A stretch of 64,000 bases of DNA from Pleurodeles waltl. Lineage: Eukaryota > Chordata > Amphibia > Caudata > Salamandridae. Both the position numbers and the translations under genes were made by a program. The notes under the pieces were generated by a model, which ran no database searches, was not told the DNA's origin, and was given only the letters and a program-made list of their open reading frames with translations. The stretch is from NCBI RefSeq assembly GCF_031143425.1, contig NC_090445.1:816432317-816496316 (forward strand), written 5' to 3'. This document shows, piece after piece, positions 33,929-46,604 of the stretch (position 1 is its first letter; each line of letters begins with the position of its first letter).

Positions 33929-36490
33929 CTATGTGTGGAGCATTTTCCTAATATGTATTTTTGGGATTTTAAAAAAATAATTCACCAAAGACTTTGATTG
34001 CTATAGTATAGTAAAATAGAAATAATTTTCTATAAAAGCAATCGGTATGTACCTTGCCTCTTGGGAGGGTGAATTTTGTCGTAGAAGTCAAGACAGACTC
34101 CTCCACTGCACGGACCAATTTTTTTGTTCATAAATCTATTTACCCAGGTCCATGGGTTATAGGGTTTGCTCCCTTCTTTTTTATATATTTGCTTCTACTA
34201 CAAAGCACGTCCAGCTGCACTAATAAGCTTTCTGGGCCTAATGCTTAGCTGTATTACATGGAATTTAAAATACTGCACTTGCTGTTTGGTTTCCTAGTGG
34301 CAAAAAATGCATTTCTTTCACAGTTATAAAGAGGAGACAATAGAGGAATGAATATTTAATTATTGAGGCTGAATTGTGTTGCACCCTGCATAAACTTCCC
34401 AGGCAATCGCCTTTTTTACCATGACTATTGTGTCCAAATAAAGGGTTGGGATTAACCCTGCCGAGTCATGATCTAGAATAACCTTATCATGTCTGTTAAC
34501 ACCAGCACAGCATGCATTAGTGTCCATAATAACGGCTTCATTACAACAGCATTTTTACAAGTCCCATCAGAAGTATGAGATCCTCTGGAACACCGCTGTA
34601 CATCGCAGTTGAAAGCAGGCAAAACTTCCAGGTGTAACTCACAAGAAAAGTGAGGGGTCAATTTCTCCAGTAATTACACATTTCTAAGGGGACCCACAGG
34701 GCCCCGTTTATAATTCCTCATAAATACACCTTCTCTGAGTTAGTGGGACCTCCAGTATCAGAAACTCCCAGGGCAGACGTACTGGGGTTCGCAACAAGGA
34801 TCCTGTAATGAGGCAATAAAAACTGTTCTGTTCAAATGATCCCTAAACACCATGCACGTAAAAATGTATTTTTCATAGGGCTATCATTATGACAAGGACT
34901 AACCAGGGCAGAAATTTGGCAAAGACTTGAAGTTAACTGTCAGAATTAACAATTGGGCATAGGATTTCAACAAAGGAGCCAGGCTAGATGCATAACTGAG
35001 TGCAAGGCCCCCTTTCAGTCTATTCACAAGTGACGGCTTAGTGGTTGATTTAAAAAAATGCCATTCTCAAGCAACAAAACATCAATGATCCATGTTTCTT
35101 GTCGGGAAATGATTTAAACTCTGAAAGCAATATTAAGATATATGAATCATTTATGTATACCATATACAACCAGCTGCATTTATTGCAATCAGAGTAACAT
35201 AAGCATGAGTCGACATGCTGGAAGACTCTTCCATCAGCTCACAAATCTGGCTTTTGTTTAATACTAAAGACAATCTGAGCCACCAATCTCTTCACTAGAA
35301 TTATATCAGACCCGGGGCTTATCATTTTCCGCAAAAGAGGTATCATAATATTCTGCAAAACGCGTCCCTTCATAAACTTTGGTCCAGGGCAGGACTGGTT
35401 GTAGTACTGTTTTTTTTAAAGTTATCTTACAAACTTAACACCTTGGTTAAGTATCAACACAAGTCTCAGTGAAAGTCAACACCTGGTAGTTGAGGCAGAA
35501 GCAGCTGGTAATTCGCCTGAGAAATGTATTTTATGTTCAAGCAGAACCAACAATTTTATTTGATTCAGTTTGAAATTTCTATTCCACGAAAATTCCCCAA
35601 AAAGAGGCAGCTCTGGTACTCTGAAAAGCCAAGGCTTGACAGCAGAGCCTACATTAAACAAGTATTTTTTTTTACATTTTGCTAAATTTATTAAGTCTTC
35701 TTTTAGTGTGAATAACCAGAGAAGGATCATTCTAAGCCTGGGCAGTTACTATAGAAAAAGAACAGCTTGATCGCAGTCTTTCCAAAATGTAGGAATCTTG
35801 ACATTATGAAGAGTAGTGGAGTAGAGGGATCTCGAAGGAGTGTAAGAGGAGAAGAGAGAGGCAATAATAGAGGTGTTAGATAGGCTGTATAAGGCCTTAA
35901 GTTCTCAAACTTTTAAGAATCATGGGCTACGTTTTAGAACACCAAAAGTTTGCAATCCACCTAACTTTAATGGGCATGAGGAGGGGTGAATTGGTAATGC
36001 AACTAAAACATCATGTGGTAGCACATTGTCATTAACAGACAGCACATTTTCCATTGAAATAGCCACCAACTTTGCATGGGCATATAGTTTTACTCATAAA
36101 ATTATATAACTCACAAATGATAATGCATGAAATTCCGGTTTTGGTCAATATCACCAAGTGAAGTGTCTTTATTTGTTATTATCCTAATAAAATCTATTTT
36201 TCTAGCATACTTCAGAATTACAAAATAATGTGCTTCATTTTTGCTTTCCTTATGGTTGAATACATAAAGCTCATTTACAGGTATTTATATTTTGTTTTGT
36301 TTTGCAAAAAAATGACATCCTGCAGCCTTTCTTTTCATACCTTCTGTGCTTCAGCAAAACTGACACAGTTTGCAGTCAGAGAAAGAAAAGTAAACACCAA
36401 TCATCATGTTAAAAGAATATGCAGCAAGTTGTTGGAAGACATCGCTTGGCATTTGACCTGTCAACAGCCTCTCCCAAAGGCACCAGGGTT
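33929..36490. other. No gene recognised; possible hAT-like end near 35,900
   Basis: About 2.5 kb of AT-rich DNA without supported genes. At about 35,901 GTTCTCAAACTTTTAAGAAT resembles the terminal sequence of hAT elements of the Charlie type, but no matching opposite end was found. Confidence 0.4.
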
Positions 36491-36519
36491 TTTAAAAAAA
36501 ACATTCTTCTACAGATAGG

Positions 36520-37170
36520 GAGCAACCCCTTATGCAAGGGTCGCTCCTTTGGGGGGGAATTTTATTTTAGGCCATTTCTACCCACCTTGGGGGCAGATCA
36601 ACCAATTTTAATTAGGCCGATCTGTCCCCAAGGGGGGCAGAAATCACAAGGCACCAGGTTTTTACAGATGCGGAGCGACCGCTTAGGCAAATTTATTTTA
36701 TGCCATGTCTACTCCCCTTGGGGGCAGATCGGCCTTTTTCTATTAGGCTGATCTGCCCCCGGGGGGCAGAAACCACTTAGGCAACAGGGATTGGTGTGTG
36801 TGTGTGTTTTGTTTGGGGAGGTCAGCCCCTTGGGCAAGGGTCGCTTCCCTTGGGGGCACATTACTGTTGGTCATTTCTGCCACTCTTGGGGGCAGATCGG
36901 CCTATTTTTGTAAGGCCTATCTGCCCCCAAGTGAAGAAGAAAGCCCACCAGATACCAGGGAAGTTATTTTTTCAAAAAAAGAGGGTGGGGATATGGCCAT
37001 ACCCCCCACCCCAAATAAATGTCAACAAAGTTGTTCTGCCCATCAGGGGGCAGATGGGGCAAATACCCTCAATCCACTCCCCAGGGGGGCAGAAAGTCTA
37101 CTAGATGCCAGGGAATTAAAAAAAAATTGTGGGGTGGTGGCTACCAACGAGTAAGGGCATGATTATGCCC
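36520..37170. repeat. Array of GC-rich hairpin units
   Basis: Four units of about 130-170 bp are each built around an inverted repeat of the form CTTGGGGGCAGATCGGCC, a short spacer, then a near-complement ending TCTGCCCCCAAG. Centres lie near 36,610, 36,740, 36,908 and 37,065. GGGCAGAAA and CACCAGGG/GCCAGGGAA elements separate them. The pairing in the third unit is the cleanest. It is probably part of a larger repetitive element continuing to about 39,610. Confidence 0.8.
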
Positions 37171-37279
37171 CCACCCCAATAGAAGAGGTAATAGTCTTCC
37201 AGCTCCCCCCAACACTAAAAGATCTTATCCCAACAGCAAGCAAGAGGACATTTGATTATGTTGAATTTTGGTTTTACGT

Positions 37280-38620
37280 TTGGGCCATGAGAGCTTGGCT
37301 AACTCTCAAAATCGTCCCACTTGGAATGGTGAGGGCTGCACTTTTTCGACTTTGGGACGCTGCCATGTAGAAAAATCTATGAGACATAAACACATCTGAA
37401 AACTAAACATTTGGGTGAGTCCAGGGTGGTGTGCTTCACAAGCACCCAGCAATATTTTCTCACCCACAATGCCCTGCAACCCTTCAACTTTGCTTGAAAT
37501 CACACATTTTTCCCACATTTTTGTGATGTAATCTTCCGGAATCTGCAGGAATCCACAAAATTCCTACCACCAGTTTTGTTTCATCAATACCAATAACAAT
37601 TCTGCCCCATTTGTCAGCCTAAAAATGTTTTTTTTCAAACTGCCCTTTTGGACCCGCTTTGGTTCCCTCCCTATTTCGACATATTTTTGGCTCTTCCCTG
37701 TCACAGGCACTTGGACCACATACACAAGTGAGGTATCATTTTTATCGGGAGATTGAGGGAAACGTTGGATGGTAGGAAATTTGTGGTGAGCCCACAGAGA
37801 AAAGTGGGAAATATGTGATTTTTTAGCTAAATTTGAGGTTTGCTTAGGATTCTGGGTAAGAAAATACTGGGGGATCCACGCAAGTTCCCTAGATGGCTGC
37901 GGAGCCCAGGACCATAAACGCAGGTGCCCCCGTAAAAACAGGTAGTTTTGTATTTGATAATTTTGATGTGTCCACATAGTGTTTTGGAGCACTTCCTGTT
38001 GCGGTACTAGGCCTACCCACAAAAGCCAGCTGAGCTAGAGGCCAAAATCCACAGCTAGGCACTTTGCAAAAAACATGTCCATTTTATTTGGGAAAATGTG
38101 ATGTGTCCACGTTGTGTTTTGGCGCATTTCCTGTTGCGGGCACTAGGTCCACCCACACAAACGAGGTACCATTTTTATTGGGAGAATTGGGGGAATTCTA
38201 GGTGGAAGGAAGTTTGTGGCTCAACTCAGATTCCAGATCTTTCTATCACCGAAATGTGAGAGAAAAGTGTTTTTTTTAACCAATTTTGAGGTTTGCAAAG
38301 GATTCTGGGTAACAGAACCTGGCGAGAGCCCCACAAGTCACCCCATTCTGGATTCCTCTAGGTGTGTACTTTTAAAAAATGCACAGGTTTGGTAGGTTGC
38401 CCCAGGTGCAGGATGAGCTAGAGGCCAAAATCCACAGCTAAGCACTCTCCAAAAAACACGTCAGATTTCAATGTAAAAAGGTGATGTGTCCATGTTGCGT
38501 TTCCTGCTGCGGCATTAGGCCTGCCCACACAAGTGAGGTACCATTTTTATCTGGAGACTTGGGGTAACACAGAATAGAAGAACAAGTGTTATTGGCCCTT
38601 GTCTTTCTCTACATTTTGTC
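37280..38620. repeat. Tandem repeat, variable units of about 280-380 bp
   Basis: GATGTGTCCACGTTGTGTTT then CCTGTTGCGG recurs at about 37,964, 38,100 and 38,481. GAGGTACCATTTTTAT..GGGAGA recurs at 37,730, 38,164 and 38,537. GAGCTAGAGGCCAAAATCC and ACAGCTAGGCACTTTGCAAA recur at 38,031 and 38,409, and GATTCTGGGTAA at 37,850 and 38,300. Unit lengths vary, so internal deletions are likely. No coding is seen. Confidence 0.8.
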
Positions 38621-39620
38621 CTTCCAAATGAAAGTCAGTGTGTAAAAAAGACGTCTATTTGAGAAATGCCCTGTAATTCACATGCTAGTATGGGCACCCC
38701 AGAATTAAAAGAAGTGCAAATAACCACTGCTCCTCAACACCTTATCTTGTGTCCATTTTGGAAATATAAAGGTTTCCTTGATACCTATTTTTGCTGTATA
38801 CCCGGTATACAATGAAAACCCGTTGCAAGGTACAGCTCATTTATTGGCTCTTGGTACCTAGGGTTCTTGATGAACCTACAAGCCCTGCATACCCCTTTAA
38901 CCAGAAGAGTCTAGCAGATAAAACAGTATATTGCTTTCAAACATCTGCCATAGCTGGAAAAAGTTAAAGAAGAAAAAAGGAAAACAGAGGGCTCTTTTTT
39001 TACCTCAATTTCAATATTGTATTATTTTAGCTGTTACTTTCTGTAGGAAAACCTTGAAGGATCAACACAAATGACCCCTTGCTGAATTTAGAATTTTGTC
39101 TACTTTTCACAAATGTTTAGGAATCCGGGATCCAGCATTGGGTTCACACCTATTTCTGGCTTTAACTGGAAGGAGGCTGAAAGCACAAAAAATAATAGAA
39201 ATGTGGTATGTCCCAGTAAAATGCCACAATTGTGTTGAAAAATGTGGTTTTGTGATTCAAGTCTGCCTGTTCCTGAAATCTAGGAAGATGGTGACTTTAG
39301 CACCGCAAACCATTTTGTTGATGCCATTTTCAGGGAAAAAAACACAAGCTTTCTTCTGTAGCCCTTTTTTCCCCATTTAAAAAAAAACACAAAGTTTTTG
39401 TTGTATTTTGGCTTATTTCTTGGATGCCTCCTGAGGAACCCACAAACTCTGGCTACCTCTAGAATCCCTAGGATGTTGGAAAAAAAGGACCCACATTTGG
39501 CATGGGTAGTTTATGTGGGCAAAACGTTATGAGGGCCTAAGCACGAACTGCCCCTAATAGCCAAAAAAAGGCCCGTCACCTGAGGGGGAAAAGGCCTGGC
39601 AGTGCAGGGGTTTAATAAAC
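38621..39620. other. Remainder of the large repetitive element; possible TTAA-type end
   Basis: No gene. The block ends GGGGGAAAAGGCCTGGCAGT then GCAGGGG and TTTAA. A terminus of this style next to TTAA would fit a piggyBac-type element, but the partner end was not found, so this is only a suggestion. Confidence 0.3.
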
Positions 39621-39639
39621 AACAGCTGCTCATAGAGAG

Positions 39640-40460
39640 CCAGTGAAGGAGAAAAAGGTGGGTAGAAATTATAGTTTTTCAGCTCAACACTAGAATGAGA
39701 TGAGCAGGATAAGTCGCAGTATGTAAAGAAGATTTCCAGGCAAACCTACTAATAGGAAGTAACAGTAATCCAAACTTTATATATTAAGGGCCTAAATTAG
39801 AATTTCTCTAAGGGGGGGGCAGCTAAGTAGTGATTGTTCTGATTACTTTCAATATATAAAATACGATACAGGCAAGCTTGCTAATATGTCTCATAAAAGT
39901 GAGATTGTCATAAAAAATGGCACCAAGATTCCATGCAGTAGCAACAACCTACCAATTCGAAGTCCTGATGGAAGGATTTCCCACAACAATGACCTCCATC
40001 TTATCCATATTAAGCCATCTAGCTAGCCACAGAACAATGGTTCTGAAGATGATCCAGATCTCAGTCAATTCTTAAAATTATCAGCATATTATCCATTTAA
40101 GTGATAAACATGTGACCATAAGACGTAATGAGAGTATCAAGTAGATCCACATAAATGTGAAAGAGTGCAGGGCTCAAAAACGACCCCTGTTGGATTCCAC
40201 AATTGATGGGCATGAACATGCAGTCGAAATGGGTCTGAGTCACAGTTTGAGAGAGTTCATATTGAAACAAGGTGAACTAGTTGTAAACTGTGCCCTCAAC
40301 ACCAATGTCATTAAGTCTGTCAAGAAGGATGTTCATAAGAGACCATATCAAAAGCTGTGAAGCAGTCTAATAGAACGAGGGAAGCCAAGCCTCCTCCTCT
40401 AAGGTCATCCTGATGTCATTACTGGTGGCAAATATTACAGTCTCAGTAGAGGTGTGTAAA
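39640..40460 (-). pseudogene. CR1/Rex-like LINE reverse transcriptase remnant
   Basis: Minus-strand frames give, in order, NDIRMTLEEEA, then LDCFTAFDMVS (motif A, usually AAFDTV; about 40,340), then CGIQQGSFLSPALFHIYVD (motif B, usually GVPQGS.LSP; about 40,190-40,135), then a degenerate YADD position (about 40,095). Several further stops are present. The order and spacing are those of jockey-superfamily reverse transcriptases. Upstream of 40,460 the similarity fades. This is a dead fragment. Confidence 0.75.
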
Positions 40461-41044
40461 AGTCGCACAATTTGCTTTCGATAATATGAGAAACTTCAAG
40501 ATAATTATATCAAGTCCTACAAACGACAGCTGCTGACAGGGCATAGATTCATAGGGGAGCCTGATGAGATCGTATTGAACGTCAAAATGTTATCATCCTG
40601 ATTTTTAAAGACAAAGACAGTCCAAGATGGAACAAAGTGGTTCAAACATGGATACGATTAAATTGCTCTGAAATGGTGTCAATCCTGCCTGAAGGAAAAG
40701 ACCTAAGAGGCTTTCTGATCTTGTTCTGGAAGAAATACTATAACTCTGAACAAAGTTGCTGAGAAGAACTTCAGAAATGGAGGCAGCAGCAGGATGAGCA
40801 AGAGTGCTGAAAATGGAGATCTCTTTAGCAGGGCTGCTTGTTGATTTAATGTGTTCATGGTAGTATTTTCAGGTTTTTATGTGTGAAACTCACATTTGTA
40901 GAAAGATTTATAAGTAGTTGCAAGTGTGTATCCACTGACTTTCAAATTTCATGAAATGTCTTTCAGCTTAAGAGAGTTCTTCAATGTACTAGAAGGCAGA
41001 AGTATACTATGAGACTTCTTGGTTTTTAAAAGAATTGCATTGTC
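40461..41044. other. No gene recognised
   Basis: May include further degenerate LINE sequence, but no motif was readable. Confidence 0.4.
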
Positions 41045-41045
41045 T

Positions 41046-41300
41046 AAAGCAGTGGTTCTTTACCTTTTGACTTCTGTGGACCCCATTAAATCATTATTGG
41101 AACTGGAAGACCCCCAGTGAATCCATTATTGCAATCCACAGACTGCAAGTGAGTGATTATTGGAAGCCAGGGAACTCAACCTAAACATTTGTGATAATTT
41201 TAACTACAAAACAATTCATAAAAAATACAAAAACAAAATTTTCATGAAACAAATAAATAAAAGATGGAGTATGGTCACTCATCATCTATATTATGTCCTG
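41046..41300. mobile_element. hAT-like element end
   Basis: GCAGTGGTTCTTTACC then TTTTGACTTCTGTGGACCCC resembles the CAGTGGTTCTCAACC termini of hAT (Charlie-type) non-autonomous elements, followed by the repeating GGACCCCCA-style sequence typical of them. The right end was not found, so the limit is arbitrary. Confidence 0.45.
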
Positions 41301-43019
41301 TTTGATGCACAGGTTCTGTTTTCATGAATCAATCTGAGGATACTAATTTAACATTTTTAATTCTACATTTTGGTCATTATGTATGTATACACATCATTCA
41401 TTTCTTAAAATTATGTATTTTTCTAAACATTCACAGAATAGGCTTTGTGGATCCAACCCAGATGTTAAAGAGTTCAGCATTGATTTCATTATCAGCAGGA
41501 GGGGTCACCATGGTCCTTGCTAGACAGAAATAAAAATGACACGGTCTAGTTGAAACTAAGGGTGATATAGTTGTTTAACAAAAAACAGTAAAATTGGCTT
41601 TGTGTTAAGCAGGTCCAGTAATAGTGAAGACAATTGCCTTGTTGTTAGACCATGTTAACTCAAAGTCAAAAAAACTATTTACCAGACAAGGAGGTCTATT
41701 TATTAGTAGTACCTTCAATTAATGATTAGGACTGGTGAATATCATCACAGGTAATGTTTATGTACCTATAGTGTCGTAGTTGGACTCTTGCTGTAGGCAA
41801 GACTGCTGGTTTAAGGTTGACAGTACTTATGTTTGTAGACGACTATGCCAATCCCACAACAATACGCAACTGTCATCCAACCCTTCCGGCTCACAAGCAG
41901 TACCTCACCAAAAACCCAAAACAGTCAAAGGTGATTTGTGGTAGCCTTTACACATGGACTCAAAAGTGTGACATCTCAGGGAGCGTCGTGGTTAAATGGA
42001 GATGACCCCTTTCTCACAATAACAACATGTCTCAGTCACACACAGGCAATGAAGAAGATGCAGTAAAGTTTCAATAGGTTTTATTTTAGTAAAAGTGCAA
42101 TCTGTGATAAGTTGCATGGGCTGCAATGATTAGGATAATGAACAGTGCAAGAAATAAAATGGTAAAGACAAGAGTCATTAATACAAAGCCCCCACCATCT
42201 TACAATATCATGGAATAACATGAGGTGTGTGATATGTCCTGATACTCTAGCATGTAGGCCTAACCCCCAACCTAGAAGAGAGCTAGGTATGTTAAACCTC
42301 AATCTGTCAATGCCATGTCCATGAGAAGAGCCCCCAACCCTCGTTACCTTGGAATGAGGTCTCTAACTCAAAATCCGCAGGAACACGAAGACTGGGTCAG
42401 TGTCAAGGCGACGGGCCGCATCGATAGCATCAATTGCATCCGGTTTGAATCCCTCTGACTATCTGATAAAGTAAGGAGTATTTATACAGATCTACTTGTA
42501 CTCCTGATGTAGGTTTGTTCCCAAACAATAGATAACAAGGCATGCTTGGGGCAGTGATTAATATAAACAATTCCCTTGAAAGCATGAAGAGGGAAAGTAC
42601 CTAAAGGGAACACCTAAAGTTTGTTTGGATTTGTCACCTGATCTTGACGCCTTAGCGCAGTGGCACTGATAATGCAAATCAAGACATGGGCCTAAGCCAT
42701 CTTAAAAGAATTAATTAAATAAATGTGCTAAAACAGAGCAAGCTAAGTAGGGTAAAAGTCACTGGGTGACGGGGGAATGAGTCTGCAAGCTACAGGATAA
42801 GCTAACTCCTGTATCCCATTAAAGCAAACTAGGATTCACCACACCCTCCCCATTGCTGTAACAAGTATGAGGCCATATCTGGACGCCACCGAAGGTGAAA
42901 TGAATCCAAATGCTAAAAATGTTCTGGACTAAAAGCTAAAAGCACAAAAACTAGCTAAATAATCCTCTTAAAAACACGTTATAATCAATAGCTAAAAAAC
43001 ATATCAAGTGATATAGGCA
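41301..43019. other. No gene recognised
   Basis: Non-coding DNA up to the degenerate left end of Harbinger-2. CACCACACCCTCCCCATTGC near 42,838 has the look of an LTR boundary but has no partner. Confidence 0.4.
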
Positions 43020-43317
43020 CAAAGTGGCGGTTATGCCATCAACCGGGTGGCGGTAACTACCGGCAAATTATGACCATGGCGGTGAGAACTCAGATAGACA
43101 GCTACTTTTCCACACCGACCGCCAGGGCAGAAACAACAGCCACCACGTAGGTAGCTCCGTACAGCCAGGCGGAAGTCAATGTTCCGCCCACCATATTATG
43201 ACCCCTGAAACTGCCACCTTTTCCGGGGCCGTACCAACAACATCAAAAGCCCGGCAGAAACAGAGCACAGAAGTGAAAGGACTCACCTTTGGAGATTCAG
43301 GGAAGAACCATGATGCC

Positions 43318-43400
43318 ATGCAGCGTGAGCTGCAAATATTTTCCATGATATTTTACGTCCTGCCCCACCATGAACACCAATGATGGCGAAGACGAACACG
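43318..43400 (+). pseudogene. Harbinger-2 transposase exon 1
   Basis: 83 nt, as in Harbinger-1, from ATG to a CACGGTGAGT donor, encoding MQRELQIFSMIFYVL and an Arg-rich end. A TGA replaces a codon in the Arg-rich part (43,381-43,383). The same length, phase and donor as 17,450-17,532 support the exon call. Downstream exons are beyond the retrotransposon. Confidence 0.75.
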
Positions 43401-43789
43401 GTGAGTACAACCCCCTAGCACACAGGGGAGGAAAAAGAGAGTGACAAACACACGCACAACACACACCCCTACCCCCAACACCATACACACAGTCAGATGC
43501 AGTAATACCACATATTTACCCCATACCCCTCAGGAATAATGCAAGGAGAACAGGAATAGATGAAAGTGAGTGTAATAATATAAAAACATTAAAAATACGA
43601 ACATTCAATCCAAAAGTATAAACATATGTACATTACAAGGGACACTGCCCAGTCCTCAATGTGCATGGCCCACAGGGGCACATGACAAAAGTCCAAGGCC
43701 CCACCTGTCTCCTGCACCAACACGGAGAAAACACTGCAGGGGTATCAGTTGGAAAATAGGCAGGCACCTCAGGGGTACGGATGGAACAA

Positions 43790-44285
43790 ATCCACTGGTT
43801 CTGGAGGGGGCAACACGCCTTGTGCTTGGTCCTGGGAGTGCAAGGCCACAGTCTCTCAAGTGGGTGACTTGCCCACATGCTCTGGAGGGGGCAACATGCC
43901 CTGTGCTTGATCCTGGGGAGTGAAAGGCCACAGTCTCTCAAGTGGGTGACTTGCTCACATGCTCTGGAGGGGGCAACATGCCCTGTGCTTGATCTCTGGG
44001 AGTGCAAGGCCACAGCCTGTCCAGTGGGTGACTTGCCCACATGCTCTGGAGAGGGCATTGTGCCCTGTGCTTCTGATCCTGGGGAGGATGGGGTGAGTGG
44101 GTGGCATATCCACTGGTTCTGGAGGGGGGATCGTGCCGTGTGCTTCTGATCCTGGGGAGGATGGCGTGAGTGGGTGGCATACCCACTGGTTCTGGAGGGG
44201 GCATTGTGCTGTGTGCTTCTGAACCTGGGGAGTGCAAGGTCACAGTTTTTCAGCTGGGTGTCATACCCACTGGATTTTTAGGGGG
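43790..44285. repeat. Tandem repeat, about 80-90 bp, roughly 6 copies
   Basis: Units contain CCACTGGTTCTGGAGGGGG, GCTTGATCCTGGGGAGTG and CAAGGCCACAGTCTCTCAAG. It is the counterpart of the two arrays in Harbinger-1, with the two cores fused into one longer unit. It lies just beyond the stop codon of Myb2. Confidence 0.88.
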
Positions 44286-44315
44286 CAGACCACATAACAG
44301 CCCATGGAGGCAGGA

Positions 44316-46298
44316 CTACAGACCATCTGCCGGCGGTGACGGCTGCTCACTGGTGGTAGTGGTGCTGCTGCAGCCGCTGGAGGGGGGAAGCTCCAGCCTA
44401 TCCCCTGCAGCCTCAGATGGCTGCCCACCGGTGGTGGTGGTGCTGCTGCTGGTGGTGGGGGGAGGCTCCCGCCCATCCCCTGCAGCCTCGGATGGCTGCC
44501 CACTGGTGGTGGTGGTGCTGCTGCTGCTTCTGGTGGCGGTTGTGGGGGGAAGCTCCAGCCCATCCCCTGCAGCCTCGGATGGCTGACCACTGGTGGTGCT
44601 GCTGCTGCTGCTGGTGGTGGTGGTTGTGGGGTTAAGCTCCAGCCCATCCCCTGCAGCCTCGGACTGCTGCACAACCATGGTTGGTGGTGGGGGCTCCGAC
44701 TGAGTTGCAGCACCAGGCCCCTTGTCCTTCCTGCCTGCTGGTGCAGGCCACTTGCCCTTCTTGGCAGCAGCTGGGGATTGCTCCTTGCCCTTACTGTCAT
44801 CAGCTGGGGATGGCACCTTGCTCTTCCTGGCAGAACTTGGGGCAGGCGCCTTGCCCCCCCTGGCAGCAGCTGGGGATGGCACCTTGCTTGTCCTGGCAGC
44901 AGCTGAAGCAGGCTTCTTGCCCTTCCTGTCAGCAGCTGGCAATGGCACGTTGCCCTTCTTTGCAGCACTTGGGGCAGTCTCCTTGCCCTGCCGGGCAGCA
45001 CTTGGGGATGGCACCCCTTCCTTGAGGCTGTCAGGTGCCCTGGATCATTTACAAACCATGAGTGGGTGTGGACACTACTCTGCTCGTGGACTGGGTGGCT
45101 GAGGTGCTTGCCTAGGTTTTTGCCACCCTGGCCAGGCGTGAAGGATGGGGGGAGGGGTAGGGAAGAGGTCAATGGTGGAGAGGAAAAGCTTCTTAGGGAC
45201 ACTGGGGTGGGAAGAGGGAGAAGGTTTGGGAGTGGAGGAAGAGGGAGTGGTTGTAGGAGGTGTCTGTCTGCTGTGTTTGGGTGCAGGTGCATGGGCTGGA
45301 TGCTGTTGTGAGGTGGATGGCTGTTGGGTGTCTGAGTGCTTGCGTTTGTGTACCTTGGGAGGGGGGACAGACACAGTGGGAGAGAACACAGGGGACGTGT
45401 GCATGGCTGTTGTAATGGTGTCTGCAAGTGAGGTGTGTGTTCTGCTAGGTGTGGTGGTGATGTTGGTAGTAGATGATGGTATAGTGCATGCAGGTCTGAG
45501 TGTAGACGCAACTGGGAGGGAGGTGGAGGAGGAGGAGAAGGAGGGAGACACAGTGAAGGCAGTGAATGTTGGTATGTGTGCATCGGGATGGTGTTTGTGT
45601 GAGTGCCTGTGGGATGATGTTTGGTGCTTGTGTTTGCCATGTCCACTCTTGTGTGTTGTCCTGTGTGCATGCTCGTCTGCCTGTGTGCTTGGGATACGTT
45701 GTGTTTGAGGGGAATGGGATTGGGAGGAGAAAGTTGGAGGGGGGAGGGTGAAAACAGGGACAATGGATGCCATCAGAGAGGAGGCCAGAACCTGGATTGA
45801 TCTCTGTTAGCCAGTGTGAATGCCGTCCAGACATGCATGAGTCTGTTGTATTGGGGCTGCCAGCCCATGGATGGCATTCACAATTGTTGACTGCCCAACA
45901 GAGATGGATCTCAGGCGGTCAATAGCCTCCTCACTCAGGGCAGCAGGGCTAACTGCGGAACTGCAGCAGGGCCTGAGGTGCCTTGGGCGAAGGAGATGTC
46001 CACCCTCCTCGGTAAGCGTGCATGGGCAACTCACTGAGGAGCTGCTGTAAGGGAAGTGCTGATACGGGGGTGGCGGATGTACCTGTTGCTGGGGTGGTCA
46101 CAGAAGTGTCTGCCACCACCAGGGAGCTTCCATCGGAGGAGGTATCTGTGTCCGAGCTGTCCCCTCCTGTCTCCGCCGTGGTGCTCCCTTCGCCCTCCAT
46201 CCCACTGGTGCCCTCACAGTTGGTGGACTCTGCCTCCTGGGTCCTGTGGGATACAGCTCCCTCCATCACCGGTGCCTCTGCTCCTCCGCAAGATGATG
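44316..46298 (-). pseudogene. Myb2 exon 3: long low-complexity C-terminal region
   Basis: Starts after a minus-strand AG acceptor at 46,300-46,299 and ends at a TAG near 44,316. In order: an acidic Ser/Thr-rich part (DSSDTDTSSDGSSL), a helix LRSISVGQSTIVNAIHGLA that may form a coiled coil, a His/Thr/Pro/Ser-rich region, a PPKVHKRKHSD basic motif, a Lys/Ala/Pro/Gly-rich region of repeats like ARKSKVPSPA, and about four C-terminal repeats of roughly 26-30 residues with QPSEAAGDGLELPPTT. It is interrupted by frameshifts; one frame alone is open for 500 codons. Harbinger-3 has the same exon at 62,830. Function is unknown beyond its link to the Myb2 N-terminus by splicing. Confidence 0.72.
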
Positions 46299-46604
46299 CT
46301 AATGCACATAAGGACAGGATGTCAAAACAAAAAGGGGGGAGAGACAAAAGATACACATGGTCAGTGGCTGCACCAACATCACCGTTGGCGTCATACCACG
46401 TGTCAGGAATAGGGCTGTGCGTGGTCCAGGACCCGCCCTGACCTCTGCTTCGCGTCTTTGCGGCGCGTCATGCGCGCCGCTTGTCATCCCCGCTAGCTCC
46501 TGAAGTGGTCATCAGTGTCGCCTGCCCTGTGGTAAAGGTCATGAAGCTGCAGGGTCAGGACATTGGTGGACAAGATGCACTTATCAATGCCATTTTATAA
46601 ATGG

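Larger units (their letters stand above)
43020..46400. mobile_element. Harbinger-2, left part of a three-gene element
   Basis: GTGGCGGTAACTACCGG, CCATGGCGGTGAG, GACCGCCAGGG and GTTCCGCCCACC align with the left terminal region of Harbinger-1, although the outermost inverted repeat is not recognisable. Transposase exon 1, the tandem array and the long Myb2 exon 3 follow. The element is cut at 46,400 by the start of a retrotransposon LTR. Its remaining genes are not seen on the other side, because Harbinger-3 intervenes and the window ends. Confidence 0.8.

Noticed and set aside
38621..39620. piggyBac identity for the repetitive block at 36.5-39.6 kb
   Set aside because: Only one TTAA-adjacent end and no transposase motif; kept as a suggestion in the feature list only.
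41817..42302. Short frames on both strands near 42 kb
   Set aside because: No recognisable domain, and lengths expected by chance.
44170..45708. Plus-strand frames of 114-187 codons rich in Gly, Val and Cys
   Set aside because: Shadows of the low-complexity Myb2 exon 3 on the minus strand.
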